Source of the DNA: Kribbella antiqua
GTDB taxonomy: Bacteria > Actinomycetota > Actinomycetes > Propionibacteriales > Kribbellaceae
DNA: 64,000 nucleotides
Reading direction: 5' to 3'
Assembly (NCBI RefSeq): GCF_004345665.1
Contig: NZ_SLWR01000009.1
Span: 124,001-188,000, forward strand
In this document: one piece after another, positions 26,901 to 35,526 of the stretch
Numbering within the stretch: the first letter of the stretch is position 1
Layout: the number at the start of each line of letters is the position of its first letter
Program-made: the position numbers and the translations under genes
Notes under the pieces: generated by a model
Seen by the model: only the letters and a program-made list of their open reading frames with translations
The model's database searches: none
Told to the model about the DNA's origin: nothing

Positions 26901-28377
26901 GCCGGTCCAGCAACGCAGCAAGAGCAGAGGGGGCAGCAGCGGCGAGCCGGAGCTCCCGTTCTGGCTCCCACACACTCAGTCGGGGCCGGGCGACCACAGC
27001 CGCCTGTTCCAGCACCACATGCGCGTTGATCCCACCGAAGCCGAACGCGTTCACCGCAGCACGCCGTACGGGCTCTTCCCAGGCACGGGCGGTGGACACC
27101 GTCTCGAAGCGCGTCTGCTCCAGCGCGGGGTTCGGCTCGTCGCAGTGCAGCGTTGGCGGCAGCACACCGTGGTGCACAGCGAGTGCAGCCTTGATCAACC
27201 CGGCAACACCAGCCGCAGGCATCAGATGCCCCACGTTGGACTTCACAGAGCCGATCACGGCCCGCCGACCCTCAGCGGGCCCAAACACGTCAGCAACCGT
27301 CTGCAGCTCAGCCACGTCACCTGCTGGCGTTGCAGTCCCGTGTGCCTCCAGCAACCCGACAGAGCCTGCAGCCGCCGGGTCCAGCCCAGCAGCAGCCCAC
27401 GCTTGCCGCACTGCCCGTGCCTGGCCGCTGCTGTCCGGGTTGAGCAGACTGGCGGTGCGTCCGTCGCTGGCAACGCCAGTACCGCGGATCACGGCGTACA
27501 CCCGATCACCGTCGCGCTCCGCGTCCTCCAACCGCTTCAGGACGACGACACCGGTGCCCTCGCCGATCAGTACGCCGTCCGCATCCCGGTGGAACGGTCT
27601 GATCCGATCACTCGGCGACAACGCCCCTAGCTGGCTGAACACACTCCACAACGTGATGTCGTGACAGTGGTGCACTCCACCCGCCAGTACGACGTCACAC
27701 CGCCCACTGCCCAGCTCCTGTACGGCGTGGTCCACAGCAACGAGTGAAGACGCACACGCCGCATCCACCGTGTACGCCGGACCACGCAGGTCCAGGCGGT
27801 TGGCCAGCCGGGACGCCGCGAGGTTCGGCACCAGACCGATCGCGGACTCCGGTGCCTCCGGCCCCAACCGCTCGGTGAAGGCGTCTCGGATGGCGTCCAG
27901 CCGGTCCGGACGCAGCTCCGGCAGCAGCTCGCCCAGGGTCTTCACCAGCTGGCTCGCCGCACGCACCCGCTGGTCAAGCCGCACCAGTCCTGGCGTGAGG
28001 TAACCACCGCGGCCGAGGATCACGCCTACTCGCTGGCGGTCCGCCGGCAGCCGGTTCTCTCCGCCGGCGTCCGCGATCGCCTCAGCCGCCACCCGCAGCG
28101 CGATCAGCTGATCCGGCTCGGCGTCCCGCACCGAGTTCGGCATGATCCCGAACCGCGCCGCATCCACCTCCGCATCGACGAACCCTCCGCGGCGGCAGTA
28201 GATCCTGTCCGCCCGCCGCGTGGCCGTCGGTTCGTAGTACGACGGATCCCACCGCCCGGCGGGTACTTCGGTGATGGAATCGACGCCGTTGACCAGGTTG
28301 CGCCAGTACGTCGCAAGGTCCGGAGCGCCGGGGAACAACGCTGCCATCCCGACGATCGCGACCGGTGTCATCGTCAC
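23980..28377 (-). CDS. Multidomain lipid/polyketide synthase B: KS-AT-DH-PPTase
   Basis: A protein of 1465 residues from GTG 28377, which overlaps the stop of synthase A (GTGA); ATG 28371 two codons later is the alternative. Domains: ketosynthase 5-460 with Cys208 (DAACASS), His346 (EAHGTAT) and His384 (KSNVGHL) all present; acyltransferase about 550-850 with Ser621 (GHSVGE) and His722 (GFHTP); a Pro/Ser linker 925-965; a double-hotdog dehydratase about 970-1215 with His979 (LLDHCF), HGPQFQG and Asp1134 (LLDNVGQ); and a phosphopantetheinyl transferase about 1250-1465 with GIDIE (1354-1358) and WTAKEAVAKLLG. It has no ACP, so it must use the carriers of synthase A or the free ACP. The KS-AT-DH order with built-in PPTase resembles PUFA-synthase and enediyne-type iterative enzymes. 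Confidence 0.93.
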   Translation of the reverse strand: MTMTPVAIVGMAALFPGAPDLATYWRNLVNGVDSITEVPAGRWDPSYYEPTATRRADRIYCRRGGFVDAEVDAARFGIMPNSVRDAEPDQLIALRVAAEAIADAGGENRLPADRQRVGVILGRGGYLTPGLVRLDQRVRAASQLVKTLGELLPELRPDRLDAIRDAFTERLGPEAPESAIGLVPNLAASRLANRLDLRGPAYTVDAACASSLVAVDHAVQELGSGRCDVVLAGGVHHCHDITLWSVFSQLGALSPSDRIRPFHRDADGVLIGEGTGVVVLKRLEDAERDGDRVYAVIRGTGVASDGRTASLLNPDSSGQARAVRQAWAAAGLDPAAAGSVGLLEAHGTATPAGDVAELQTVADVFGPAEGRRAVIGSVKSNVGHLMPAAGVAGLIKAALAVHHGVLPPTLHCDEPNPALEQTRFETVSTARAWEEPVRRAAVNAFGFGGINAHVVLEQAAVVARPRLSVWEPERELRLAAAAPSALAALLDRPDSEVLAFSGGAGPSRLGIVDPTEKRLAMARRAVGKGRAWRGRNDIWFAPRPLLGAGGGKLAFVFPGLEGEYEPRAEDIASRFGLRWSGAGAQVGDVGRHGVSVLELGRLLDAALRKLGVTPDGMAGHSVGEWAAMACGGMHPADEVDEFLAAFDPDALRVPGVAFAVIGTAADVVLEALAGRSDVVLSHDNAPNQSLICGAAEAVDELVEWFRARAVISQVLPFQSGFHTPMLEPYLGPIRAAAEAHTLQPQQVPVWSATTAAVYPTAAEEVRELFVRHLLEPVRFRPLIEAMYADGFRAFIQLGAGQLGSLIADTLHGQEHLVIAAQSPSRSGLAQLHRLTTALWADGLEPDTTRLFSKTVSRRALQLDLGGALISLDVNKRSELVVGRGEGSALEALAGQSALAAELSALMQETADLANEVLTTAGTARRQPAPPTSQPAPPTSRPAPPTSHPAPRPPASPSAPQPVPRVWPVSVETMPYLLDHCFFEQRGGWPDHGDRWPVVPATTVIDYLMGVAEASTPGSRAVAVQDVRLNKWITAIPAVDVPVEVTTDSNRVTVALGDYSRATVELAPSYDSPPTPWRFDPREERKPELTAETLYSERWMFHGPQFQGVTELTAIGDHHVRALLTTPAAPGALLDNVGQVLGVWIMSELPDRTTVFPVGMDTIRFHGPHPQPGQELECLVKITSVTDTVLQADMQLVLGNEVWAEFNGWRDRRFDSNPRIRAVDRHPGRELLSDEHPGGWSIVHEQWPDLATRELIMRNQLGGAERSQYAGHPPAGKRQWLLGRIAAKDAVRRHLRGNGVDGDGELFPAELAVRNHPSGQPYVVGVHGRELPELTVSIAHRGIVGVAIASSGRCGIDIEEIAERPESTFAVACNPAELALLAATELEFEHFWTAKEAVAKLLGTGLRGAPQRFEVMAAVSNHPIAAASNDLVVRVDGREYDVRTARIQGQNGKEYIVAWASEEQEI
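25537..25599 (-). repeat. 21-bp repeats coding the PAPPTS linker of synthase B
   Basis: Three tandem copies of a 21-bp unit encode PAPPTSQ, PAPPTSR and PAPPTSH at residues about 927-947, between AT and DH domains. The Pro-rich linker then continues irregularly to residue 965. Repeat number is likely to vary and sets the distance between the two halves of the enzyme. Confidence 0.8.
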
Positions 28378-31300
28378 CAGCCGGACGCGCTGTAGACGAC
28401 CGAGGTGGCCGACTCCGGTCCCCAGGCGAGTTCGCGCAGCAGGGCGAGAACACCTTCCTCGGGATCGATCAGCGCGATACCGCGGGCGGCGTACGAACGC
28501 ATCAGCTCCGGCGTCACCATCCCGTTGTTCGTCCCGGTCGGTGCCCACGGCCCCCAATGCACGGTGAGCCCGCGCCGGCCTGGCGCCGACCAGCGGCGGC
28601 CGAGCTGCTCGAGTGCGTCGTTGGCGCTCGCGTAATCGACCTGGCCGCGGTTGCCGAGCGCCCCGGCGATGCTGCCGAACAGTACGGCGAAACGCGGCCC
28701 GGACGGGAGTTCGCCGGTCGCGTCCAGCAACGCCCGGGCGCCGCCGACCTTGGTCCCGTAGACCGTCGCGAACGAATTGACCGTCTTCTGCGCGATCACC
28801 TTGTCCTCGATCACGCCGGCGGCGTACACGATCCCGTCGATCCGGCCGTGCTCGGCGTGGATCTCCTTAACGACGCCGTGCACCGCCTCTGTGTCGCGTA
28901 CGTCGACCGAGTGGTACCGGACCGTGGAGCCGAGCTCGGTGAGCCGGTCGAGGGTCGCACGGATCTCCCGCGCGGACTCGATCTTGGCGACCACTCGCTC
29001 GATCTCGGCGGGCGATTTCATCCCGATGCTGATCAGAGCTGCTCGGAGTTCGGCGGGGCTGGTCGCCGCGGCGATGGCGGGCGGCTCGTCGTCGGTCGGC
29101 AGCGGCGAGCGGCCGATCAACTCGATCCGGCACCGCGCGGCCGCCGCGAGCGTCGCCGCGAACCTGGCCGTGATGCCCTTCGCACCACCAGCCAGCAACA
29201 CCACCGAATCACGGTCGAGCCCAAGCGCTGCCGCCTCGGCCGCACCATCTCCGGCCGGTCCAGCGCCCGTACTGCCGAGCAAGCCGAGGCTCGTCTCCTT
29301 GAGCTGCAGCCCGTGCCTGGTCGCTCCGGCGGCTCTTGTCAGCGTGTCAGTCGCGGATGTTCGCAGTACGACGGGTTCGCGGTCGACGTCCGCGAGTTCG
29401 GCGATCAGGCCGTCGGCGACGAGGTCGGGCGCGGTCCCCGGCTCGTGCTCGACCACACGCGCGATCGTCTCCGGGTACTCCCGCGCGACGGTCCGAAAGA
29501 ACCCACGCAGCCCATCCACCGGCCCCTTCGCAACCACCCACTTCGGCGCTCGCGCGAGCACTTCCTGGTACGTCGCGAACACTTCGGGCAGCTCGATGTC
29601 GTCACCGGCGAGGAAGAACGCGCCGTCGAAGGCTGCGGGCAGTTCACCGGAGTACGGCGTACTCGTCGCGCCAAGCTGGGCGAGTTTGCCGGCCACAAGT
29701 CGGGCCAAACCGCCGTCGCCGACCAGCAGGAACTCCCGGCCGGCGACGTCGCCGACGGTTGCCTCGCCCAACTCGACCTCAGCCAACACGAACCGCTTGG
29801 GCGCAATCACCGCCGCCGTGTCAGCAGCCAACGGTTGCTGCTGGCCCCGGACGGCTTGGCTGCCCACAGCAACAACTGCTCCACGCGGTGGCCGGGCCTG
29901 CGTCTGCAGGATCGACGGCGCCTCGATTGCCACAGGCTCGGGTTCCGGGATGCTTACCGGGTCGTCATTCGGCGCGACGTCCTTGGCGATGGCCGGTTCA
30001 GCCGTCGTGCCGATGACGAGCTGTGTGATGGCGGCCGCCGTGCGGGCTTGGGACAAGGTGTCGAGGTCGCCGGTGGTTGGAAGGTTGAGGCGGGTGGCGA
30101 GTTCGCCGGCGATCTCGGCGCGTTTGATCGAGTCGACGGAGAGGTCGGCTTCAAGGTCGAGGTCGGGTTCGATCATGTCGACGGGGTAGCCGGTGCGTTC
30201 GGCGATCACCTCGACGACGGCCGCGAGTACTGCCGCCTCGGACAACTCCGGACCTGAGCCACTCACCAACGCCTCTTGCGGGCTGCTCTCGGCGGTTGGT
30301 TGAGCGTAGACGGTGGCCGGCGCTTGGGCTTGGTGAGTGCTGGACGTCCGCTGACCGACGATGAGCTCCGCGATGCCGGCCGCCGTACGGGCCTGCGACA
30401 GCGTGTCGAGATCGCCCGTTGCCGGGAGATCGAGGCGGGCTGCTAGTTCGCCGGCGATTTCGGCGCGTTTGATGGAGTCGACGGAGAGATCGGCTTCTAG
30501 GTCGAGGTCGGGCTCGATCATGTCGACGGGGTAGCCCGTGCGTTCGGCGATCACCTGTAGGACCGCAGCCAGCACGGACGTTTCAGTGTGCTCAGATTCC
30601 ACGACTACCGGCTCCCGAGCTGTTGCAGGCATTGGCTGGATTGCGGGGGAGGGTGCGGGGAGCGGGCTGGTGGGTGACGTGCCGAGGAAGCTGAGGAGGA
30701 CGTCGCGTTGGGCCGCGATCAGGTCGCGGCTCGTGCGCAAGAAGTCGGCGACCAACTGCTCAGAGCCGGCGGGTTGGTAGTTGCTGTGCACGGTGAGCTC
30801 CGGGGCAGAGACAGAGGTGAGTTTGGCCGGCTGGAGGGCGCCGGATGGGATGGCACCGTCGGCGGTGCGCAGAAGGTGACCGTCCACCGTCCAGCCGGGC
30901 CGCTTCCGTCGTACGGCGGTGGTCGCGTCGACGGCATCGCGGCCGGTGAACAACCACGTCATCCGTACCTCGACACCGGCGACCGCGAGCTGCGCCAGCG
31001 CCGCGAGGAAGCCAGACAGCCCAGTACGACGCCGCCCCTCCAGCGCAACCGTGCGATGCGGTCGATCGCCGAGGATCGCGTCGACCAGACGACTCAGAAC
31101 TGAACCCGGGCCGGCTTCGACGAACACCCGCGCACCCGCGGCATACATCGCCTCGATCTCCTCGACAAAGCCGACCGGAGCCCCGATCTGCGCGGCGAGC
31201 TCGGCCCGGATCTCCGCGGCGTCAGCCGGGTAGGCCATAGCAGTCCGGTTCGACCAGACCGGCACCTCGGCAGCCGAGAGCGAGACCGAAGCGAGCACCT

Positions 31301-34300
31301 TGGCGAACGTGCTTCCCGCTGAAGCGACCAGCGGGCTGTGGAACGCGCACGCGACCGGGATCCGCTTCGCGCCGATTCCCGCTTCGCGCAGCTTTTCGGC
31401 CGCGCGTTCGATGCCGGACGTCGTACCGGAGATGACTGTCTGCCGGGGCGAGTTCCGGTTGGCGATCACCACGTCCGTCAGCCCCACGGCCTCCACTGTG
31501 GCTGCGTCGGCCGCGACCGCAGCCATCGTCCCAGGGTCGTCGCCGCCGGTCGCGTCGAGGATCGCTTCCGCTCGAGCGCTGCTGCATTCGAGGAGTGCCT
31601 CAGGCGTCAGTACGCCGGACGCCGCCAGCGCGACCAGTTCGCCGTAGCTGTGCCCGGCCATCATCGCCGGACGGACACCTGCTCGGCGGAGCAAATCGTG
31701 CGCCGCCAGCCCGACGATCCCCAACGCCGGCTGAGCCACCCGCGTGTCGGTGATCCGCGCCAACTGCTCCTGCTGCCTGGACTCGTCGAACGCCGCAGCG
31801 GGGAACAACGCGGCCGCGGTCGTCGCATCCCCGGCGCGCACGAACCGCTGCAGCTCCGGGAACGCCGTGAACAACTCACCGAGCATCCCCGGCCGCTGAC
31901 TTCCCTGCCCTGGAAAGAGGAACGCCACCTCGCCGGACGCTACGTCCCGCCGAAAGATGCCCTCGGCATCGTCACCGGCAATTGCCCGCCGCAACAATTC
32001 GGCCAGCTCTTCGACATCTCCAGCGAGTACGGCGATCTCAGCGCCATCGTTCTTCGCAGCTAGGTCGTACCGACGCGCAGCAGTCAAGGCGAGGTCGCGC
32101 AGTCGCCATGGCTCAAAACCATCCACACGGTCTGTCAGCGCCAAGAGTTCCTCAGCGTGTTTCATCGTGCGGAAGAGGAAGAGTTCGGCCGGCCACTGGT
32201 CGAACGACTGCGCGGGTGGCGGGCCGTCGTCGTACGCCGTGAGGACGGCATGGAAGTTGGTGCCGCCGAACCCGAAGGCACTGACGCCGGCGACCCGCTC
32301 GGCCGGCGCGGCGGACCACGGGGTGGCCGCTGAGTGGAATGCGAACGGGCTGGAATCGGCGTCCCAGGCCGCGTTCGGCTTGCTGACATGCAGGGTCGGC
32401 GGCTTGATGCCGGTGTGCAACGCGAGCGCGGTCTTGATCAGCCCCGCCATGCCGGCTGTGCACTTCGTGTGCCCGATCTGCGACTTCACCGACCCGATCG
32501 CGCAACCACCCGCCGCCGCTCCGGCCTCGGTGAAGACGTTCGTCAGCGTCGTCAGCTCGGTACGGTCGCCAACCACCGTCCCGGTCCCATGCGCCTCGAC
32601 CAGCCCCACCGCGGCGGGCGAGATCCCAGCCGTCCGGTACGCGCGCTCGAGCGCATTCCGCTGCCCCTCAGGCCGCGGCGCGGTCAGCCCGAGCGACCTC
32701 CCGTCGCTCGCACTCCCGACACCCTTGATCACCGCATAGACGCGATCGCCATCCCGCTCCGCATCGGCCAGCCGCTTCAACGCAACGCACGCAACGCCTT
32801 CACCCAAAGCGATTCCGTCTGCGGACGAGTCGAAGGTTGCCGACCGCCCGCTCGGCGACAACGCATGCACCGACGCGAACAGCAGATAGTCGTTGATCCC
32901 GTTGTGCAGGTCCGCCCCACCGCACAAGACGAGATCGCTGCTTCCGGCAACCAATTCCTTGCAGGCGACATCAATCGCGGCCAATGATGACGCACACGCA
33001 GCGTCGACGGTGTAGTTCGCACCACCCAGATCGAGCCGATTCGCGATCCGCCCGGCGATCACGTTCGCCAGCATCCCCGGGAACGAGTCCTCGGTCAGCC
33101 GCGGCAACTGCTCGTCCAGCCCCGCCGGAATCTCACCCAGGTACGACGGCAAGACCGTACGCAAGGTGGTCGCGTTGGACAGATCGCTACCCGCCTCGGC
33201 CCCGAACACCACCGACGTACGCGACCGATCGAACTCCCGAGACTCGTATCCGGCGTCGACCAGCGCCCGATGCGCCGCCTCCAACGCCAGCAGTTGCACC
33301 GGCTCGATCGCCGCCAGCGACGCCGGCGGGATGCCGTACCGCAGCGGGTCGAAGCCGATCTCCGGCAGGAACCCACCCCACCGCGACGGCGTCCGTACCC
33401 CATCGCCGTCAGGCGCGAAGTAGACCGCCGGATCCCACCGCTCACCAGGGACTTCCGTCACGGCGTCAACGCCGGCGATGACATTGCTCCAGAACGTCGA
33501 CAAATCCGGCGCCTGCGGGAACATGCACGACATCCCCACGATGGCGATGTCCAACGGCTCTACATCCACCGACTCCGGCATGGTGTCGAAGGCCTGCCGC
33601 AACTCAGCTGCCCGCACGTCCAGAAAGTCAGACGCGCCCGCAATCACTGCTTCATGCAACGACGCCACCGTGGTCACCGCGGAGCGCAGTACGGCAACCT
33701 CGCCCGCCATGAACATGCCCTCGGCCAGCTGACGCTTCGCGTCCACAGCGCGGAGATCGTCCCCGACGCGCTCGATGCCCTTGCTTGCCAGTCGCAGCCG
33801 GCCGACGTTGAGCTGCTCAAGCTGCTCCCATGCCTCCCGGCTCGGTACGTCGCGCTCCTGCAGCTCCTGCTTGATCGCGGCGTACTCGTCGGTGAACGGG
33901 CTGGCGACACAGCGCGTCGCATGTCCCGGCGCCGTTTCCAGGAGTTCGGTGCGCTCGGCATCGATCACCTGCTGCTGGAACAGGTTCAGTACGGCGCCCG
34001 CGTCGACAGCCTCGCGGGTGAACAAGTACGCCGTACCCATCAGGACACCGACGGCGGCGCCGGCACGGGAGAGTGGTGCGGCGAGCGTCCGTACCATCGC
34101 GGCGGATCGTTCATCATGGATGCCGCCGGCAAACAAGACCTCGAGCTCGGCGGCGGTGGACTGTTTGCTCGAAGCAAGGAAGTCCGAGATCACCCCGAGC
34201 TGTGCCTCCCACAACGGGAAGCTGTTCCGCGGCCCGACGTGGCCGCCGCACTCCGCGCCTTCGAAGATGAACTTCCGCGCCCCGGCCGCGAGGAACTGCT

Positions 34301-35468
34301 TGAGCAGTCCAGGCGACGGAACATGCAGGTAGGTGGAGATCCCGGCCCCTTCGAGCGCCGCCGCCTGGGCCGGGCGACCGCCGGCGATGATCGCGTGGGA
34401 GGGCCGGATCTCCCGGATCACCTCGAGCTGCGCAGTCTTGACGTCCTCGGCGGCGAACCCGAGCACCCCGACACCCCACGGCGCATCGCCCAGCGCATCC
34501 CTGGTCTGCTCCAGAACGCTCCTGGTCTGCGCAGGCCCTGACAACGCCAGTGCGATGAACGGCAACCCACCGTCAGCCGCCACAGCCTTGGCGAACGCAG
34601 CCTGGTCACTGACCCGCGTCATCGGCCCCTGCACCACTGGCAGGCCGTACGCCGGTGCAGGCTCCGCTGCGTCGAGCACTGCGTCTCGCACACCACGGAC
34701 AGCAGCACCGACTGTGCCGTACTCCTTCAAGAACCGAGACGCCAGGAACACGTCCTGCCCAATCGGCTCCGGTACGGCGACTCCCCGCCGAGTGAACGTA
34801 CGTCGCCCGTCGACCACTGCGGTCTCGGACCCATCCGCCGTACCAATAAGGTCCGCAAGCTCCACCGGCACCTCAGCCTCAGGCAGCAGAGCCAGCTGAG
34901 TGTCCAGTACGACGCCCGCCGCACCACCGAGCACAGCGGCGGCAGCAGTGCGCGGGCCGATCCCACCCCATGCCCACACCGGTACGTCGAGGTCGACGAG
35001 CTGCTGCAGTAGTACGAACGTGCTCAGCTCGCCGACGCGACCGCCGGCCTCATGACCACGTGCGAGCAGCCCATCAGCCCCAGCGGCCGCTGCCTGCCGG
35101 GCCTCCTCGAGGCTGGTCACCTCCACCAGCACACGCCGTCCGGCATAGTCCAGCGGCTCTCCACGCCAGTCCGCGAGGAGCACTGCGTCCACTTGAGCCG
35201 GCAGCTCCTCAGCCATGAGCCCACCGGCCAATCGCACCCCGAAGGGGCCCTTCGTCCATTCGGCGGTCAGTGCCAGTTGCTCCCGAGTCAACCTGTCCTG
35301 CGCTGCCGTCTGGTGTATCGATAGATCCGGTCCAGGCCGCTCAGGAGGTATCAGGTCCAGTACGGCGAGACAGCCGGCGCGGGCAGCGGCGGCCACGAAT
35401 CGTGACGACGGCCGCCCCAACGGGCTGACCGCGATGACCAAATCTTCTCGAGCACGCCTCACGTGCAT
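28374..35468 (-). CDS. Multidomain lipid/polyketide synthase A: NPD-NPD-KS-AT-ACP-ACP-KR
   Basis: A protein of 2364 residues from ATG 35468, chosen because GGGAG lies 7 bases upstream. Domains: residues 8-235, a degenerate nitropropane-dioxygenase-like barrel (GHEAGGRVG, WGGIGPRTAAAAVLGGAAGVVL); 270-540, an intact PfaD-like NPD/enoylreductase with FEGAECGGHVGPR (His410) and LFAGGIHDERSAAMV; 638-1080, ketosynthase with Cys825, His960, His1000; 1180-1500, acyltransferase with Ser1274 (GHSYGE) and His1377; ACP1 and ACP2 with Ser1665 and Ser1780 (DLSVDSIKR); 1890-2364, ketoreductase with GGAKGIT, Ser2266, Tyr2279 and Asn2283. Tandem ACPs and a PfaD-type reductase are hallmarks of PUFA/secondary-lipid synthases. 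It should build a chain iteratively together with synthase B. First gene of the operon. Confidence 0.93.
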   Translation of the reverse strand: MHVRRAREDLVIAVSPLGRPSSRFVAAAARAGCLAVLDLIPPERPGPDLSIHQTAAQDRLTREQLALTAEWTKGPFGVRLAGGLMAEELPAQVDAVLLADWRGEPLDYAGRRVLVEVTSLEEARQAAAAGADGLLARGHEAGGRVGELSTFVLLQQLVDLDVPVWAWGGIGPRTAAAAVLGGAAGVVLDTQLALLPEAEVPVELADLIGTADGSETAVVDGRRTFTRRGVAVPEPIGQDVFLASRFLKEYGTVGAAVRGVRDAVLDAAEPAPAYGLPVVQGPMTRVSDQAAFAKAVAADGGLPFIALALSGPAQTRSVLEQTRDALGDAPWGVGVLGFAAEDVKTAQLEVIREIRPSHAIIAGGRPAQAAALEGAGISTYLHVPSPGLLKQFLAAGARKFIFEGAECGGHVGPRNSFPLWEAQLGVISDFLASSKQSTAAELEVLFAGGIHDERSAAMVRTLAAPLSRAGAAVGVLMGTAYLFTREAVDAGAVLNLFQQQVIDAERTELLETAPGHATRCVASPFTDEYAAIKQELQERDVPSREAWEQLEQLNVGRLRLASKGIERVGDDLRAVDAKRQLAEGMFMAGEVAVLRSAVTTVASLHEAVIAGASDFLDVRAAELRQAFDTMPESVDVEPLDIAIVGMSCMFPQAPDLSTFWSNVIAGVDAVTEVPGERWDPAVYFAPDGDGVRTPSRWGGFLPEIGFDPLRYGIPPASLAAIEPVQLLALEAAHRALVDAGYESREFDRSRTSVVFGAEAGSDLSNATTLRTVLPSYLGEIPAGLDEQLPRLTEDSFPGMLANVIAGRIANRLDLGGANYTVDAACASSLAAIDVACKELVAGSSDLVLCGGADLHNGINDYLLFASVHALSPSGRSATFDSSADGIALGEGVACVALKRLADAERDGDRVYAVIKGVGSASDGRSLGLTAPRPEGQRNALERAYRTAGISPAAVGLVEAHGTGTVVGDRTELTTLTNVFTEAGAAAGGCAIGSVKSQIGHTKCTAGMAGLIKTALALHTGIKPPTLHVSKPNAAWDADSSPFAFHSAATPWSAAPAERVAGVSAFGFGGTNFHAVLTAYDDGPPPAQSFDQWPAELFLFRTMKHAEELLALTDRVDGFEPWRLRDLALTAARRYDLAAKNDGAEIAVLAGDVEELAELLRRAIAGDDAEGIFRRDVASGEVAFLFPGQGSQRPGMLGELFTAFPELQRFVRAGDATTAAALFPAAAFDESRQQEQLARITDTRVAQPALGIVGLAAHDLLRRAGVRPAMMAGHSYGELVALAASGVLTPEALLECSSARAEAILDATGGDDPGTMAAVAADAATVEAVGLTDVVIANRNSPRQTVISGTTSGIERAAEKLREAGIGAKRIPVACAFHSPLVASAGSTFAKVLASVSLSAAEVPVWSNRTAMAYPADAAEIRAELAAQIGAPVGFVEEIEAMYAAGARVFVEAGPGSVLSRLVDAILGDRPHRTVALEGRRRTGLSGFLAALAQLAVAGVEVRMTWLFTGRDAVDATTAVRRKRPGWTVDGHLLRTADGAIPSGALQPAKLTSVSAPELTVHSNYQPAGSEQLVADFLRTSRDLIAAQRDVLLSFLGTSPTSPLPAPSPAIQPMPATAREPVVVESEHTETSVLAAVLQVIAERTGYPVDMIEPDLDLEADLSVDSIKRAEIAGELAARLDLPATGDLDTLSQARTAAGIAELIVGQRTSSTHQAQAPATVYAQPTAESSPQEALVSGSGPELSEAAVLAAVVEVIAERTGYPVDMIEPDLDLEADLSVDSIKRAEIAGELATRLNLPTTGDLDTLSQARTAAAITQLVIGTTAEPAIAKDVAPNDDPVSIPEPEPVAIEAPSILQTQARPPRGAVVAVGSQAVRGQQQPLAADTAAVIAPKRFVLAEVELGEATVGDVAGREFLLVGDGGLARLVAGKLAQLGATSTPYSGELPAAFDGAFFLAGDDIELPEVFATYQEVLARAPKWVVAKGPVDGLRGFFRTVAREYPETIARVVEHEPGTAPDLVADGLIAELADVDREPVVLRTSATDTLTRAAGATRHGLQLKETSLGLLGSTGAGPAGDGAAEAAALGLDRDSVVLLAGGAKGITARFAATLAAAARCRIELIGRSPLPTDDEPPAIAAATSPAELRAALISIGMKSPAEIERVVAKIESAREIRATLDRLTELGSTVRYHSVDVRDTEAVHGVVKEIHAEHGRIDGIVYAAGVIEDKVIAQKTVNSFATVYGTKVGGARALLDATGELPSGPRFAVLFGSIAGALGNRGQVDYASANDALEQLGRRWSAPGRRGLTVHWGPWAPTGTNNGMVTPELMRSYAARGIALIDPEEGVLALLRELAWGPESATSVVYSASGW
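30009..30581 (-). repeat. Duplicated ACP domains within synthase A
   Basis: ACP2 (30009-30239) and ACP1 (30352-30581) differ at only a few residues over about 60 positions around the carrier serine: the stretch from ERTGYPVD to SIKRAEIAGEL is identical. DNA differences are mostly synonymous. The linkers between them are unrelated. This points to domain duplication with continued homogenisation. Confidence 0.85.
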
Positions 35469-35510
35469 GGGCACTCCCATTGACCGGGCGGATTGACAGG
35501 GGAAGCCGAC

Positions 35511-35526
35511 ACTCAAGCGCTTGAGT
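35511..35526. promoter_or_regulatory. Perfect 16-bp palindrome, probable operator of the synthase operon
   Basis: ACTCAAGCGCTTGAGT is identical to its reverse complement over all 16 bases. It lies 43-58 bp upstream of the synthase A start codon and covers the predicted -10 box. A CG-centred AAGCGCTT core is typical of LacI-family sites, and TetR proteins also use perfect palindromes. No regulator gene is present in the locus. Confidence 0.7.

Noticed and set aside
21768-35468. Enediyne biosynthetic cluster
   Set aside because: The DH-PPTase end recalls enediyne synthases, but none of the other usual enediyne cassette genes is present, and the N-terminal PfaD-type domains and tandem ACPs fit lipid synthases better.
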